From the NCBI RefSeq assembly GCF_029167625.1, contig NZ_CP119145.1, forward strand, positions 3,224,001 through 3,288,000: a stretch of DNA of 64,000 nucleotides. Reading direction: 5' to 3'. The translations under genes were made by a program, and so were the position numbers. The notes under the pieces were generated by a model. That model ran no database searches. It saw only the letters and a list, made by a program, of their open reading frames with translations, and was not told the DNA's origin. This DNA is from Streptomyces sp. AM 4-1-1. GTDB taxonomy: Bacteria > Actinomycetota > Actinomycetes > Streptomycetales > Streptomycetaceae. This document shows, piece after piece, positions 1 to 8,819 of the stretch (positions are counted from its first letter, which is position 1; each line of letters opens with the position of its first letter).

Positions 1-225
1 CCCTCCCCGGCCGGGGTGAGGGCCCAGGCGGTGCTGCGGGACGGGACGCTGGTGGACGATTTCCTGATCCGTGAGGCTCCGCACACCGTGCACGTGCTGA
101 ACGCTCCGTCGCCCGCCGCCACCGCCTCGCTGCCGATCGGGCGGGAGGTGGCACGCCGGGCCCTGGCACGGGCCGAGGGCGCGGGATGGAGACCGCCCGC
201 CGTAGAATCGGGGCATTGTGTCTGA
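1..225 (+). CDS. lhgO: L-2-hydroxyglutarate oxidase LhgO, C-terminal fragment
   Basis: Only the last 74 codons are inside the window; the gene begins upstream. The reading frame is open from base 1 and ends at TGA 223-225. The segment [16 protein letters not shown] is typical of the C-terminus of FAD-dependent L-2-hydroxyglutarate oxidases of the DAO superfamily, which oxidise L-2-hydroxyglutarate to 2-oxoglutarate as metabolite repair at the membrane. The FAD-binding Rossmann part is not visible, so the call rests on this tail alone. Its 3' end overlaps the GTG of trmB by 8 bases, suggesting co-transcription. Another DAO-family oxidase is possible. Confidence 0.7.
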   Translation, partial: PSPAGVRAQAVLRDGTLVDDFLIREAPHTVHVLNAPSPAATASLPIGREVARRALARAEGAGWRPPAVESGHCV

Positions 226-1222
226 GTCCCTGAACACCACCCCCGAGACGGTCGGCGGCCCGGCGGCGCGGTCCCCGGAGCATGTCCCCGAGCAGGTCGC
301 GGTCCGTGCTCCCGAGCACGGCCACAGGGCCGCGCCCGCCACCGTCGGTGTCTCCCCCGAGACCACCGCCGGGAGTTCCCCGGAGGCCCCCGCCGGGGAC
401 TCACCCGAGACCACCGCGGGCCCCGGCGCGGCCGTCCCGCGTCCGGTCGCCGACGACGAGTCGCGCGCCGCCGCAGCCGAGCGGCAGCGCAGGCTGCGCG
501 GCGAGCCGCGCTTCCCCGGCGGCCCCGCCGCCGACCCGGCCGGTTCGCACTACGAGCGCCGCATCCGCAGCTTCCAGCCGCGCCGCAGCCGGGTCACGAC
601 CGGCCAGCAGGACGCGCTGCTGCGGCTCTGGCCGCAGTGGGGCCTGGACATCGACGGGCAGCGCGTCCTCGACCTCCGTGAGCTGTTCGACGGCCTGCCG
701 GTCGTCATGGAGATCGGGTTCGGGATGGGTGAGGCCACCGCGCGGATGGCGGCCGCCGACCCGGGCACCGGCATCCTCGCGGTCGATGTGCACACCCCCG
801 GCCAGGGCAATCTGCTCGGTCTCGCGGACCGCTCGCGACTGACCAACGTCCGGGTCGCCAACGGCGACGCGATCATCCTGCTGCGCGAAATGCTGCCGCC
901 GGACGCGCTCGACGGGCTGCGGGTGTACTTCCCCGACCCATGGCCCAAGAAGCGGCACCACAAGCGACGGCTGATCCAGCCGGAATTCCTCGATCTCGTG
1001 GCGGAGCGGCTGAAGCCCGGCGCCGTGATCCACTGCGCGACCGACTGGGAGCCGTACGCCGAACAGATGCTGGAGGTGCTGACCGCGCACCCGCGCTTCG
1101 AGAACACCTCGGCGGACGGCGGATACGCGCCACGACCGGCGTTCCGGCCGCTGACCCGGTTCGAAGGGCAGGGGCTGGACAAGGGGCACGTGGTCCACGA
1201 CCTGCTGTTCGCCCGCGTCTGA
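218..1222 (+). CDS. trmB: tRNA (guanine-N7-)-methyltransferase TrmB
   Basis: SAM-dependent methylation of G46 in the tRNA variable loop. The SAM motif [14 protein letters not shown] (about residues 166-179) and the family hallmark [16 protein letters not shown] (about 237-252) are intact, and the C-terminal half matches TrmB throughout. The protein has 334 residues, about 100 more than usual for TrmB, because of an N-terminal Pro/Ala/Glu-rich tail (about residues 1-100) with repeated SPE-T/P units. That tail looks disordered and may be partly a start-site artefact. The GTG at 218 overlaps the preceding stop and is the first in-frame start; later starts before the conserved core are possible. 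Confidence 0.93.
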   Translation: MSESLNTTPETVGGPAARSPEHVPEQVAVRAPEHGHRAAPATVGVSPETTAGSSPEAPAGDSPETTAGPGAAVPRPVADDESRAAAAERQRRLRGEPRFPGGPAADPAGSHYERRIRSFQPRRSRVTTGQQDALLRLWPQWGLDIDGQRVLDLRELFDGLPVVMEIGFGMGEATARMAAADPGTGILAVDVHTPGQGNLLGLADRSRLTNVRVANGDAIILLREMLPPDALDGLRVYFPDPWPKKRHHKRRLIQPEFLDLVAERLKPGAVIHCATDWEPYAEQMLEVLTAHPRFENTSADGGYAPRPAFRPLTRFEGQGLDKGHVVHDLLFARV

Positions 1223-1317
1223 CCGACCGCGGCGGAACCCACCGGCACCGGGCGTGTGTGCCCCGCCGACCGGGCGCCCTGTGGTCCGTTGTCGGTGCCT
1301 CTCGTTAGGGTCATCAG

Positions 1318-2988
1318 GTGTCCGACGGGTTCCCGCAGCAGCGGCAGTCGCAGCCGGCCGTGCCTGTTCTTGAGGAACAGCGTCTCGGCGCGATCCTGGC
1401 CGCCGTGCCGGAGCGGAGCCAGTGGCGCTACCGGCCTCGCCGCGTCGGCATGATGTGGCGGAGCAAGGTGTTCCGGGCCGGGGCGGTGATCGTCGCCCTG
1501 GCGCTCTGCGGACTGGCGATCCTGTCCATGGTGCGCGACCAGACCGGCACCCAGGGCTTCCTGGTCGGACTGGGCCTCGCCGTCCTCCCCGTACCGCTGC
1601 TGATGTCCGCGTTCCGCTGGCTCGACCGGGTCGAACCAGGTCCCTGGCGCAATCTGCTGTTCGCCTTCGCCTGGGGGGCGTGCGCCGCCGCGCTGATCGC
1701 GATCAGCGCGAACTCGTTCGCCATGCGCTGGCTGGCCACGGCCACCGCCGACCCGTCGAGCGCGTACACGCTCGGCACCACGGTGATAGCGCCGATCGTC
1801 GAGGAGAGCGCCAAGGCCGCCGCGGTCCTGCTGATCTTCCTCTTCCGCAGGAAGGACTTCACCGGTGTCGTCGACGGCGCGGTCGTCGCCGGGTTCACCG
1901 CGACGGGCTTCGCCTTCACGGAGAACATCCTCTATCTGGGCAACGCCTTCGGTGAGGACCGGGCCTTCGGTACGTCGGGGCTGGCGTCCATCACCGCCGC
2001 GACCTTCTTCGTACGGGTCGTGATGTCGCCGTTCGCGCATCCGCTCTTCACCGTGCTGACCGGTATCGGTCTCGGTCTGGCCGCGCGCGGCGCGCGGCGC
2101 CGACGCGTGCGCCGGATCGCGTACCCGCTGCTGGGGCTGCTGCTCGCCATGGGCATGCACGCCCTGTGGAACGGTTCGGCGTCCTTCGGCGAGTACGGCT
2201 TCTACGCCGTGTACGGGGCATTCATGGTCCCGGTCTTCGGCCTCCTGACCTGGCTGGTGATCTGGTCGCGCCAGCGCGAACTGCGCACCCTCGCCGAAGA
2301 ACTGACCGCCTACGCGGCGGCCGGCTGGCTCACCCCGGCCGAACCGTTCGCGCTCTCGTCGATGCGGGCACGCGGACTGGCCCGTGATGTGGCCCGCCAC
2401 CACTACGGCGGCGCGCACCCGCCTCACGGAGGGGGCACGTACTCCCCGTACGGAAACGCGCACCTCCCGCACGTGAGCCCATACGCCCCGTACGGAAACG
2501 CGCACCTCCCGTACGGAAGCGCACACCCCGCGTACGGAAACGGGTACGCCCCCGCCCGCGCGCCCGTACCCGCGCCCCAGCCGCCCGGCGGTTGGCCGCG
2601 TACACAGATCAGCGCCCAGCTGAGCGCCCACGCCAAGGCGCAGGCCAGAGCGCTCGGCAAGTCGGCCGCGCGGGCCGTCGCCGAGTACGAGTCGTTCGCG
2701 ACGTCCTTGGCGTTCCTGCGCCGAAGGGCCCGCCATGACGTGGCGGGCCCCGACTTCGCCGCACGCGAGCGGGAACTGCTGCACCACCTGTGGCAGCGCA
2801 GGGAGGTGGCGGCGCCCGCGTTGACGCACGCGGCGCGCACGATGGGCCGGTTCCGCCCCCCGCCCACACCCGCCGCGCCGCCCCATCAGCCGTACGCAGG
2901 CCCCCACGTCCCGTACGGCTCGTACCACCCGGGCCCACATCCGTACGGCCCATACGGCCCGCAGGGCCCGTACAACCCGTACCGCTGA
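1318..2988 (+). CDS. PrsW-family intramembrane metalloprotease
   Basis: Multi-pass membrane protein of 556 residues. The PrsW signatures are present in order: EESAK (about residue 162), FTENILYL (about 200) and HPLFT (about 241), with hydrophobic helices between. In Bacillus, PrsW cleaves an anti-sigma factor; the substrate here is unknown. The last 200 residues are not part of the family core. They are Pro/Tyr/Gly-rich with many PYG and YGNAH units before and after a charged helical stretch, and resemble a cytoplasmic low-complexity tail. The GTG start at 1318 has an AGGG about 8 bases upstream. It sits alone, 95 bases after trmB. Confidence 0.88.
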   Translation: MSDGFPQQRQSQPAVPVLEEQRLGAILAAVPERSQWRYRPRRVGMMWRSKVFRAGAVIVALALCGLAILSMVRDQTGTQGFLVGLGLAVLPVPLLMSAFRWLDRVEPGPWRNLLFAFAWGACAAALIAISANSFAMRWLATATADPSSAYTLGTTVIAPIVEESAKAAAVLLIFLFRRKDFTGVVDGAVVAGFTATGFAFTENILYLGNAFGEDRAFGTSGLASITAATFFVRVVMSPFAHPLFTVLTGIGLGLAARGARRRRVRRIAYPLLGLLLAMGMHALWNGSASFGEYGFYAVYGAFMVPVFGLLTWLVIWSRQRELRTLAEELTAYAAAGWLTPAEPFALSSMRARGLARDVARHHYGGAHPPHGGGTYSPYGNAHLPHVSPYAPYGNAHLPYGSAHPAYGNGYAPARAPVPAPQPPGGWPRTQISAQLSAHAKAQARALGKSAARAVAEYESFATSLAFLRRRARHDVAGPDFAARERELLHHLWQRREVAAPALTHAARTMGRFRPPPTPAAPPHQPYAGPHVPYGSYHPGPHPYGPYGPQGPYNPYR

Positions 2989-3020
2989 ACCGGCCCGTCC
3001 CCCGGGTGATTCCCCAGCCG

Positions 3021-3965
3021 TCAGGCCGACGCGTCGGTGAGTTCGGTCAGCTCCTGCTCGGTGAGCTTGAGGTCCGCCACCGCCACGAGAGCGGGCAGCT
3101 GCTCCACCGTGCGGGCGGAGGCGATCGGCGCGGCCACGGTCGGCCGGGCCGCGAGCCACGCCAGTGCCACGGTCGCGACCTCGGCGTCATGCGTCCGGGC
3201 GATCCGGTCGAGCGCCACGAGGACCTTCTGTCCACAGTCCGTCTCCAGGTACTGGCCCGCCTTGTCGGCACGGGCGCTGTCGACCGTGGTGCCGGGACGG
3301 TACTTGCCGGTGAGGAAGCCGGAGGCCAGGGCCGAGTACGGCACGGCGGCGAGCCCGCCGCGCGCGGCCGTGTCCTGGAGGGCGCCCTCGTAGGTGTCGC
3401 GGGAAACCAGGTTGTAGTGCGGCTGGAGCGCCACATAGCGGGCCAGGCCCTCGCGCTCCGAGAAGTCCAGGGACGCCTGAAGCCGCTCGGGGCTGAGGTT
3501 GGAGGCGGCGATCGCGCGGACCTTGCCGTCCTTCACCAACTGGTCGAGGGCGGTGATGATCTCCTCGACCGGGACCGTCTCGTCGTCGAAGTGCGTGTAG
3601 TAGAGGTCGATGTGGTCGGTGCCGAGCCGCCGCAGCGAAGCCTCGGCTCCCGCCTTGATGGTGCCGGCGGAGAGCCCCTTGTACGAGGCGTGGGCGCCGA
3701 CCTTGGTGGCGATGACGACGTCGGAGCGGTTGCCACGGGCGGCCAGCCACTTGCCGATGACGGTCTCCGACTCACCGCCCTCGTTGCCGGGTGCCCAGGC
3801 GGAGTACACGTCGGCGGTGTCGACGAAGTTTCCGCCCACTGCGGTGTACGCGTCGAGGACGGCGAACGACTGCGCCTCGTCGGCGGTCCAGCCGAAGACG
3901 TTGCCGCCGAGGGCGAGCGGGAAGACCTGCAGGTCGGAGGAGCCGAGCTTGCGGAGAGAAGTCAT
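3021..3965 (-). CDS. Aldo/keto reductase
   Basis: A 314-residue NADPH-dependent oxidoreductase of the AKR superfamily with a TIM-barrel fold. The N-terminus (LGSSDLQVFPLALGGN), the catalytic-Asp region (GGNFVDTADVYSAW, Asp and Tyr of the tetrad), IATKVG with the active-site Lys, and DLYYTHFDD with the His-equivalent region are all present. ATG at 3965 gives the conserved MTSLRKLG start; the frame stays open far upstream but that extension is not family-like. Substrate cannot be inferred. It is convergent with the PrsW gene, 32 bases away. Confidence 0.9.
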   Translation of the reverse strand: MTSLRKLGSSDLQVFPLALGGNVFGWTADEAQSFAVLDAYTAVGGNFVDTADVYSAWAPGNEGGESETVIGKWLAARGNRSDVVIATKVGAHASYKGLSAGTIKAGAEASLRRLGTDHIDLYYTHFDDETVPVEEIITALDQLVKDGKVRAIAASNLSPERLQASLDFSEREGLARYVALQPHYNLVSRDTYEGALQDTAARGGLAAVPYSALASGFLTGKYRPGTTVDSARADKAGQYLETDCGQKVLVALDRIARTHDAEVATVALAWLAARPTVAAPIASARTVEQLPALVAVADLKLTEQELTELTDASA

Positions 3966-4279
3966 GAGTGGATCAACGAATTCCGCGCCGCTGACTATTC
4001 CGGGCCGCCCCTGTCGCGCCCGGCCGGCCCTCTCCCCCGCGCACGGCACACCACCTCCCGGCCCACCGCGCCGCCGCAGCCCGTTCCCCGCTACCCATCC
4101 GCTGCCGCACACTGCTTGCTCCGCGCCCCCGGGCCACACGGTGCGGAACGGGCGGAACCGAGAGCCTGGCGAGAACCCGGAACCCAGAACCGAGAACCGG
4201 ACGGGAACAACTCCGGGAGCGAGCCGAACAACTCCGTGGGCAGGCCGACGGGCGCCGAGAACCGGGCGGAGGCCGAGGC

Positions 4280-4395
4280 CCCACGCCACGATGTCCCGAC
4301 GCCCGGTCAGGTGATGAGGCCGCACACCCTGACCTCCCGAGGCCCGGTCAGTTGGTGAGGTCCCACGCCACGACGTCCCGACGCCCGGTCAGATG
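4280..4395. repeat. 34-bp direct repeat between AKR and M23 genes
   Basis: Bases 4280-4313 and 4362-4395 are the same 34-mer with two differences. The second copy runs into the stop codon and last codons of the M23 peptidase, so the first looks like a partial duplication of that gene's 3' end. The whole stretch 3966-4388 has no supportable gene and is otherwise low-complexity GC-rich DNA. Confidence 0.6.
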
Positions 4396-5411
4396 GTCAG
4401 GCCCTTGCCGCGCAGCCACGGCATGGGGTCGATGCCCGCGCCGCCCGGGGTGTGGACCTCCAGGTGGAGGTGCGCGGCCGTCACATTGCCCGTGGACCCG
4501 ACACGTCCGATGGTCTCGCCCGTCGTGACGCGCTGGCCCGCGCTGACGCCCATCGTCGACTGGTGGCAGTACCAGATCTCCGTACCGTCATCGAGTTCGA
4601 GGACCGTGCGGTAGCCGTACGCGCGCGCCCAGCCCGCCGACTTCACCGTGCCGCTGTGCACGGCCTTGACCGGGGTGCCGGCCGGCGCCGCGAAGTCAAG
4701 ACCGGTGTGATGACCGGACGACCACAGCGAACCGGACTGACCGAAGGTCGCGGTGATCGTGTACGAGGAGGTGGGGATGGCGTAACTGGCGGCGAGCTTG
4801 GCCAGCTTCTCGGCCTCCGCCGCCGCCTTCTTCTTGGCCGCGACCTTGGCCTCGGCCGCGTCGTGCTTGTTCTTCGCCTCGGCGGCGGCCTTCTCCGCGG
4901 CTGCCTTCTCCGCCACGGCCTTGGCCTCGGCGTCGGCCGTGTCCTGCTGCTGCTCGGCCTGCTGGAGGATGCGGGTCCGCAGGGCCTCACCCGCGTCGGT
5001 GGTGCCCTGTTCGGCGTCGGCGTAGGTGATACCGGCGGTGGTGAGCGGCGCGGCGGACAGCGCGGTGGTGGACGCGTCGTCCTGGTCACCGGAGAAGAGC
5101 GCGCCCACGACGGGGATCGACGCGGCGGACGGGAGATTGTCGGCGATGGAATCGGGCAGGGAGATCGATACCGGCGGCTTGCCCTGCGCGGTGGCCATGC
5201 CACCCGCGCCGACCGCCGCGATGACGCCGACACCGAGAACGGTGGAGCTGCGGGCAAGAGCGTTGCGCTGCTTGGCGACGCGGTGCCTGCCGCGTAGGGG
5301 ACGGACGGAATCCTCTGTGGGATTCCACTCCTCCCAAGCCCTGTCCTCGTCTCCGAGGGTCTGAGTGGCGAATGGAGCGGGGGCTTCGGGGGCAGGCTTG
5401 TTGGACGCCAC
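4389..5411 (-). CDS. M23-family peptidoglycan endopeptidase, secreted or membrane-anchored
   Basis: A 340-residue LytM-type zinc metallopeptidase. Residues 1-55 are a charged cytoplasmic or leader segment, followed by a hydrophobic stretch (STVLGVGVIAAVGAGG) that can act as signal anchor. An Ala/Lys/Glu-rich coiled coil occupies about 145-200, and the M23 domain is at the C-terminus. The zinc ligands are visible in HHTGLDFAAPAG (H-x3-D) and HLHLEVH (HxH). It should cleave peptide cross-links in the wall during growth or spore germination. GTG at 5411 has a strong GGAAAGGAG upstream. The 5' leader carries a ydaO-type c-di-AMP riboswitch, a frequent control of wall hydrolases in Streptomyces. 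Confidence 0.92.
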   Translation of the reverse strand: MASNKPAPEAPAPFATQTLGDEDRAWEEWNPTEDSVRPLRGRHRVAKQRNALARSSTVLGVGVIAAVGAGGMATAQGKPPVSISLPDSIADNLPSAASIPVVGALFSGDQDDASTTALSAAPLTTAGITYADAEQGTTDAGEALRTRILQQAEQQQDTADAEAKAVAEKAAAEKAAAEAKNKHDAAEAKVAAKKKAAAEAEKLAKLAASYAIPTSSYTITATFGQSGSLWSSGHHTGLDFAAPAGTPVKAVHSGTVKSAGWARAYGYRTVLELDDGTEIWYCHQSTMGVSAGQRVTTGETIGRVGSTGNVTAAHLHLEVHTPGGAGIDPMPWLRGKGLTI

Positions 5412-5424
5412 GGGGGCGCACTCC

Positions 5425-5570
5425 TTTCCTTCCTTCTCGCCTACCGGGTTAGCTGACGGGTTCGGAGCAGGAAGGTCTCCTACGGGCGCCCGCGCCTCTC
5501 ACGAGACACAGATGTCCGATTCACCCCAATGAGTGGTTCCCCGGTTCCCTTGCGGAATTCGGCGCACGCG
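5425..5570 (-). promoter_or_regulatory. ydaO/yuaA c-di-AMP riboswitch
   Basis: Read on the minus strand, the leader of the M23 gene contains the conserved blocks of the ydaO class in the right order: GGGGAACCACTC, GGGGTGAATC, AGACCTTCCTG, then CCGAACCCGTCAGCTAAC and GGTAGGCG just before the ribosome-binding site. In actinomycetes this class binds c-di-AMP and turns off resuscitation factors and wall hydrolases. The boundaries are approximate. The family assignment comes from conserved-block recognition, not from a covariance search. Confidence 0.9.
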
Positions 5571-5734
5571 CACGGTGTCGCCTCTTGCGACGACTGGAAC
5601 AACCGCGCTGCGTTATCGAACGTTAATAGACAGACGGCTCCGATTCCAAGCCGTCCAGGTTGATCATTCGCGTCCACGGCCCGAACTTATCCGTACGGAA
5701 GCGGGCACAACGGGACGAGTTGATCGCACGTCAG

Positions 5735-5763
5735 TCATTACCCGGTTCCTGACGTTGCGTCAA
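5735..5763 (-). promoter_or_regulatory. Possible vegetative promoter for the M23 gene
   Basis: On the minus strand TTGACG (5763-5758) and TAATGA (5740-5735) are separated by exactly 17 bases. Transcription from about 5728 would give a leader of roughly 315 nt that includes the riboswitch. The -35 is a good match to the HrdB consensus; the -10 lacks the terminal T. Confidence 0.35.
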
Positions 5764-5976
5764 ATGTTATGCGGAGGGACGCCCCCCGGTTACGTACAGT
5801 GGCACCTCTCCTGCACGCGCCACGCCACGGGCCCGGTACGGATTCGGCGCGTCCCGTTCCTCCGTACGGGCCCGGCACGTCCCGTTCCCTCCGTACCAGG
5901 TCCGGCGGCACCCCGACCACACGCCCCCGCCCTCCCCCTCAGTCCCCTCACCACGTCACCCGTCACCCGTCACCCG

Positions 5977-7146
5977 TCACCCGTCACCCAACCCCACGAT
6001 CCGCACTGTCCTTCGCCGCTCCGGCTGCCCCTCGGCGGGCCGGCCGACCGCCAGCAGCGCCATGTCATCCGTCGACTCGCCACCCGTGTGCAGTCGTACG
6101 TCGTCGGTAAGCGCGGACAGCAACTCCTCCGGCCCCGGGAAGATCCGGCCGCGCAGCCGGGCCGCCGGATCGTAGAAGACGCCGCGTGCGTCGCGTGCCT
6201 CGGTGAGCCCGTCGGTGAAGAGGAGCAGCGTCGAACCGGCGGGCAGCACCCACTCGTCGACCCGGTCCGGCCACACCCCGAGGTTCATGCCGAGCGGCAG
6301 CGCGGGCACGGTCGGGTCCAGCACGTCCAGATCACCGTCCGCGTGCAGCAGCAGCGGTTCGGGGTGGCCACGGTTGACGATCCGCACCAGCCCCGAGCCG
6401 GGCGGGATCTCGCCCAGCACGGCGGTCACGAACCCCTCCATGGTGTCCAGCCCGCTCCGTCGCGTCCCGCCACGCGCCAGCGCACGCTCCAGGCGCTCGG
6501 CCACGCCCTCCAACGAACCCTCCTGCTCGGCCGCCTCCCGGAACGCCCCGATGAGGACGGCCACCGCCTCGACCGCGTCGAGTCCCTTCCCCCGTACGTC
6601 CCCGACCACCAGCCGCACGCCGTACGGGGTGTCCGCCACCGCGTACAGGTCACCGCCGACGAACTCGTCCGCCTGCGCCGCCTCGTACCGCGCCGCGACC
6701 TGGAGTCCGCCGATCCGGTCGACGGGTGTCGGGAGGACCGCCCGCATCGCGGTCTCCGCGATGACCCGGGCCGACGCCAGCTGTTGGTTGCTGCGCCGCA
6801 CGACGCCGTTGATGAGGAGGGCGAGCACCGAGACGGTGATGACGGTGATCAGCTCGATGAACGACACCACCTGGAGCATCGTGCCGCTGGCCACGCGCAG
6901 TCCGACGACGGAGAGGACGGCGGCGATGCCGGTACGGACCGTGCTGGTCAACGAGAAGAAGGGGGCGGCGATCAGCGGGGCCGCCGCGAAGAGCGGCACG
7001 GCCGTGAAGCTGGGCGGGGCGGCGATGTCGAAGAGCAGCCCACCGGCGATCATCAGCGTGGGCAGCGCGCGGACGAACCGGCGGGAACGATTGCCGCTGC
7101 CCCGGCCCACGACACGGCTGTTGAACCGCTGGTTCCGCTTCCCCAC
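5977..7146 (-). CDS. Membrane PP2C-type (SpoIIE/RsbU-like) serine/threonine phosphatase
   Basis: A 389-residue protein with four hydrophobic helices (about residues 22-120), a linker, and a C-terminal SpoIIE domain. Metal-binding motifs are seen in EFVGGDLYAV, VVGDVRGKGLDAVE, NRGHPEPLLL and LLFTDGLTEARD. Such proteins dephosphorylate anti-anti-sigma factors; no partner is encoded nearby. I place the start at GTG 7146 because AGGAG lies 6 bases upstream and the first 26 residues of the longer frame are not conserved-looking. No PAS or GAF sensor is present, so sensing would be through the membrane part. Confidence 0.88.
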   Translation of the reverse strand: MGKRNQRFNSRVVGRGSGNRSRRFVRALPTLMIAGGLLFDIAAPPSFTAVPLFAAAPLIAAPFFSLTSTVRTGIAAVLSVVGLRVASGTMLQVVSFIELITVITVSVLALLINGVVRRSNQQLASARVIAETAMRAVLPTPVDRIGGLQVAARYEAAQADEFVGGDLYAVADTPYGVRLVVGDVRGKGLDAVEAVAVLIGAFREAAEQEGSLEGVAERLERALARGGTRRSGLDTMEGFVTAVLGEIPPGSGLVRIVNRGHPEPLLLHADGDLDVLDPTVPALPLGMNLGVWPDRVDEWVLPAGSTLLLFTDGLTEARDARGVFYDPAARLRGRIFPGPEELLSALTDDVRLHTGGESTDDMALLAVGRPAEGQPERRRTVRIVGLGDG

Positions 7147-7277
7147 CAATGATCTCCTGCCCGGTACGCCCACGGCTGCGGACGGTACCGCGCTCCATCC
7201 AGGCTGGCCGGAGCCGCGCCGCACGGCGACTCCTCATCGGCCAAAGGGGTGGACCGCTCGGCCCCGACCTCGAAAAC

Positions 7278-7316
7278 GATTCAGGCCCGGCACGCTGTGC
7301 GTGCCGGGCCTGAATC
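7278..7316 (-). terminator. Rho-independent terminator of tRNA-fMet
   Basis: An 18-bp perfect stem (7278-7295 with 7299-7316) and a 3-base loop. On the minus strand it is followed by GTTTTC, directly downstream of the tRNA. Confidence 0.9.
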
Positions 7317-7321
7317 TTCAG

Positions 7322-7395
7322 TAGCGGGGACAGGATTTGAACCTGCGACCTCTGGGTTATGAGCCCAGCGAGCTACCGAGCTGCTCCACCCCGCG
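7322..7395 (-). tRNA. Initiator tRNA-fMet (CAT)
   Basis: A 74-nt cloverleaf on the minus strand with anticodon CAT. The initiator identity is shown by the C1/T72 mismatch at the top of the acceptor stem and by three consecutive G-C pairs in the anticodon stem (CTGGG/CCCAG). CCA is not encoded. The region 7396-7746 upstream holds no gene I can support. Confidence 0.96.
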
Positions 7396-7746
7396 TCGGT
7401 AAACACAACTCTACGGCATGCGCGGCGGACTCTTGACCACATGCGCACTTCCCTCTCCTCGCCCGCCCTTTCCCCTCCCCCTGCCCCTCCGCTTCCCTGG
7501 ATGACAGCTTCCGTGGATGGCGGAACGAAGAGGACAAGATCATCTTTACTATTCCCTGCGGGCATCAACCGTACCAACGCACCTAATACGCCGAGAGGTT
7601 GCCATCCGCGCGTTCGTGTCCCAGGGTGACTGTGCATCCGCCACACCCGGCGGTCCGCCCGTGGGAGACGACACGCGGGGGGCGATTCGTCGTTCCCTCA
7701 CGCTCCCCGGCCCGTTCATCGCAGCCTGTCAGGAGGGCCTCCGACG

Positions 7747-8100
7747 ATGACCGCACCGCTCACCCCTGCCGCCCCTGCCCCCACCGCCACTTCGCCGTCC
7801 CCGGTGCGTGGCTCGATCATCAGCGGCGTCATCGGAGGCCTCTTCGGGGCCGTGATGAGCTCGGTGGTCAACTACGCGATCATCGGAATGCCGGGCGGCG
7901 CGGGGGTCAACGCGCTCAACCACGCGATATCAGGACTGATCAGCGGGTTCCTCGCGGGCTTCATCGGGCTCATGGTGCATCAGCGGAAGACCGCCGCCGC
8001 CACGGCAGCGGCGATGACGGTGACGGCCGGTCCGTCGGCCGTGGTCACCGAGACCCCGGAGACACCCACCACGAGCGCGGAACCCGAAGCGGCCAAGTAA
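7747..8100 (+). CDS. Small two-helix membrane protein of unknown function
   Basis: 117 residues: a Pro/Ala/Thr-rich N-terminus, two Gly-rich hydrophobic helices (about 24-47 and 58-77) separated by a short loop, and an Ala/Thr/Glu-rich tail. GGAGGG lies 9-14 bases upstream of the ATG, and codon usage is typical of the neighbourhood. I do not recognise a named family. The GxxxG-like spacing in both helices suggests tight helix packing or oligomerisation, which is inference. Confidence 0.75.
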   Translation: MTAPLTPAAPAPTATSPSPVRGSIISGVIGGLFGAVMSSVVNYAIIGMPGGAGVNALNHAISGLISGFLAGFIGLMVHQRKTAAATAAAMTVTAGPSAVVTETPETPTTSAEPEAAK

Positions 8101-8160
8101 CGCCTGCGGCCACCACAGGAGATCGACGGTCCCGTGTCCCGAGCCGTCCGCCCCGCCCGG

Positions 8161-8589
8161 CTACGCGAAGCGTGCGACGAACCGCCGCTGCCACGGGGTC
8201 TCGACGGCACGTGGCGCGTAGTGCTGCCGTACGTAGGAGACGGCCTCGTCAGCGGGTACGCCGTCCAGGACGGCAATGCAGGCCAGGGCCGTACCGGTCC
8301 GGCCCTGGCCGCCCCCGCACGCGACCTCGACCCGCTCGCTCCCGGCCCGCTCCCATGCCTCGCGCAGCGCGTCGGCGGTCGCGACCCGGTCGGACGGCAA
8401 CCGGAAGTCGGGCCAGCGGAGCCAGCGGTGATCCCAGTCGACGGGGGCCGGTTCACGGCCCAGCAGATACAGCGCGAAGGACGGCACGGGCCCCTTCGGA
8501 AGCGGCCGGCGCAAGCCGCGCCCCCGGACGAGCCGCCCCGAGGGCAGCCGCAGAACACCCGGCGCGGTGGGTTCCCAAGTAGCGGTCAC
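8161..8589 (-). CDS. Protein-tyrosine/dual-specificity phosphatase-like protein
   Basis: About 142 residues with the cysteine phosphatase loop CGGGQGRTG (C-x5-R-T/S) in the second half, and an upstream WPDF segment of the kind that precedes the general-acid loop in this fold. This class removes phosphate from tyrosine or other phospho-substrates through a cysteinyl-phosphate intermediate. The GTG at 8589 is chosen because translation then begins directly before conserved-looking sequence; no strong ribosome-binding site supports it, and an ATG at 8625 would add 12 residues. The start is therefore uncertain. Confidence 0.8.
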   Translation of the reverse strand: MTATWEPTAPGVLRLPSGRLVRGRGLRRPLPKGPVPSFALYLLGREPAPVDWDHRWLRWPDFRLPSDRVATADALREAWERAGSERVEVACGGGQGRTGTALACIAVLDGVPADEAVSYVRQHYAPRAVETPWQRRFVARFA

Positions 8590-8819
8590 ACGATGACCAT
8601 AGCCACGGCGTGTCCCTGCCCGCACGGCGTTGCCCGGCCTCGCGCGGCGCCCGTTTCCGCTTGCGCGATACGGCTGTTGGCCCGCCCAGCGATGCCACGG
8701 CGAACGCCGCCCGCCCTCCCGCCAGGCAGGTCGGCCACGTCACGCCAGCAGACATGCGGACACAACAGGCAACGCGGCAAGCAGTTCAGGGACGCCGGGA
8801 CGGAGAAGTGACAACCGGC

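Noticed and set aside
550..3159. Long minus-strand frame (about 869 codons) opposite trmB and the PrsW gene
   Set aside because: It is an artefact of high-GC codon bias on the coding strand: Arg/Gly-rich, no motifs, no ribosome-binding site.
5480..5677. 65-codon frame upstream of the M23 gene
   Set aside because: It lies within the riboswitch leader and has no supporting features.
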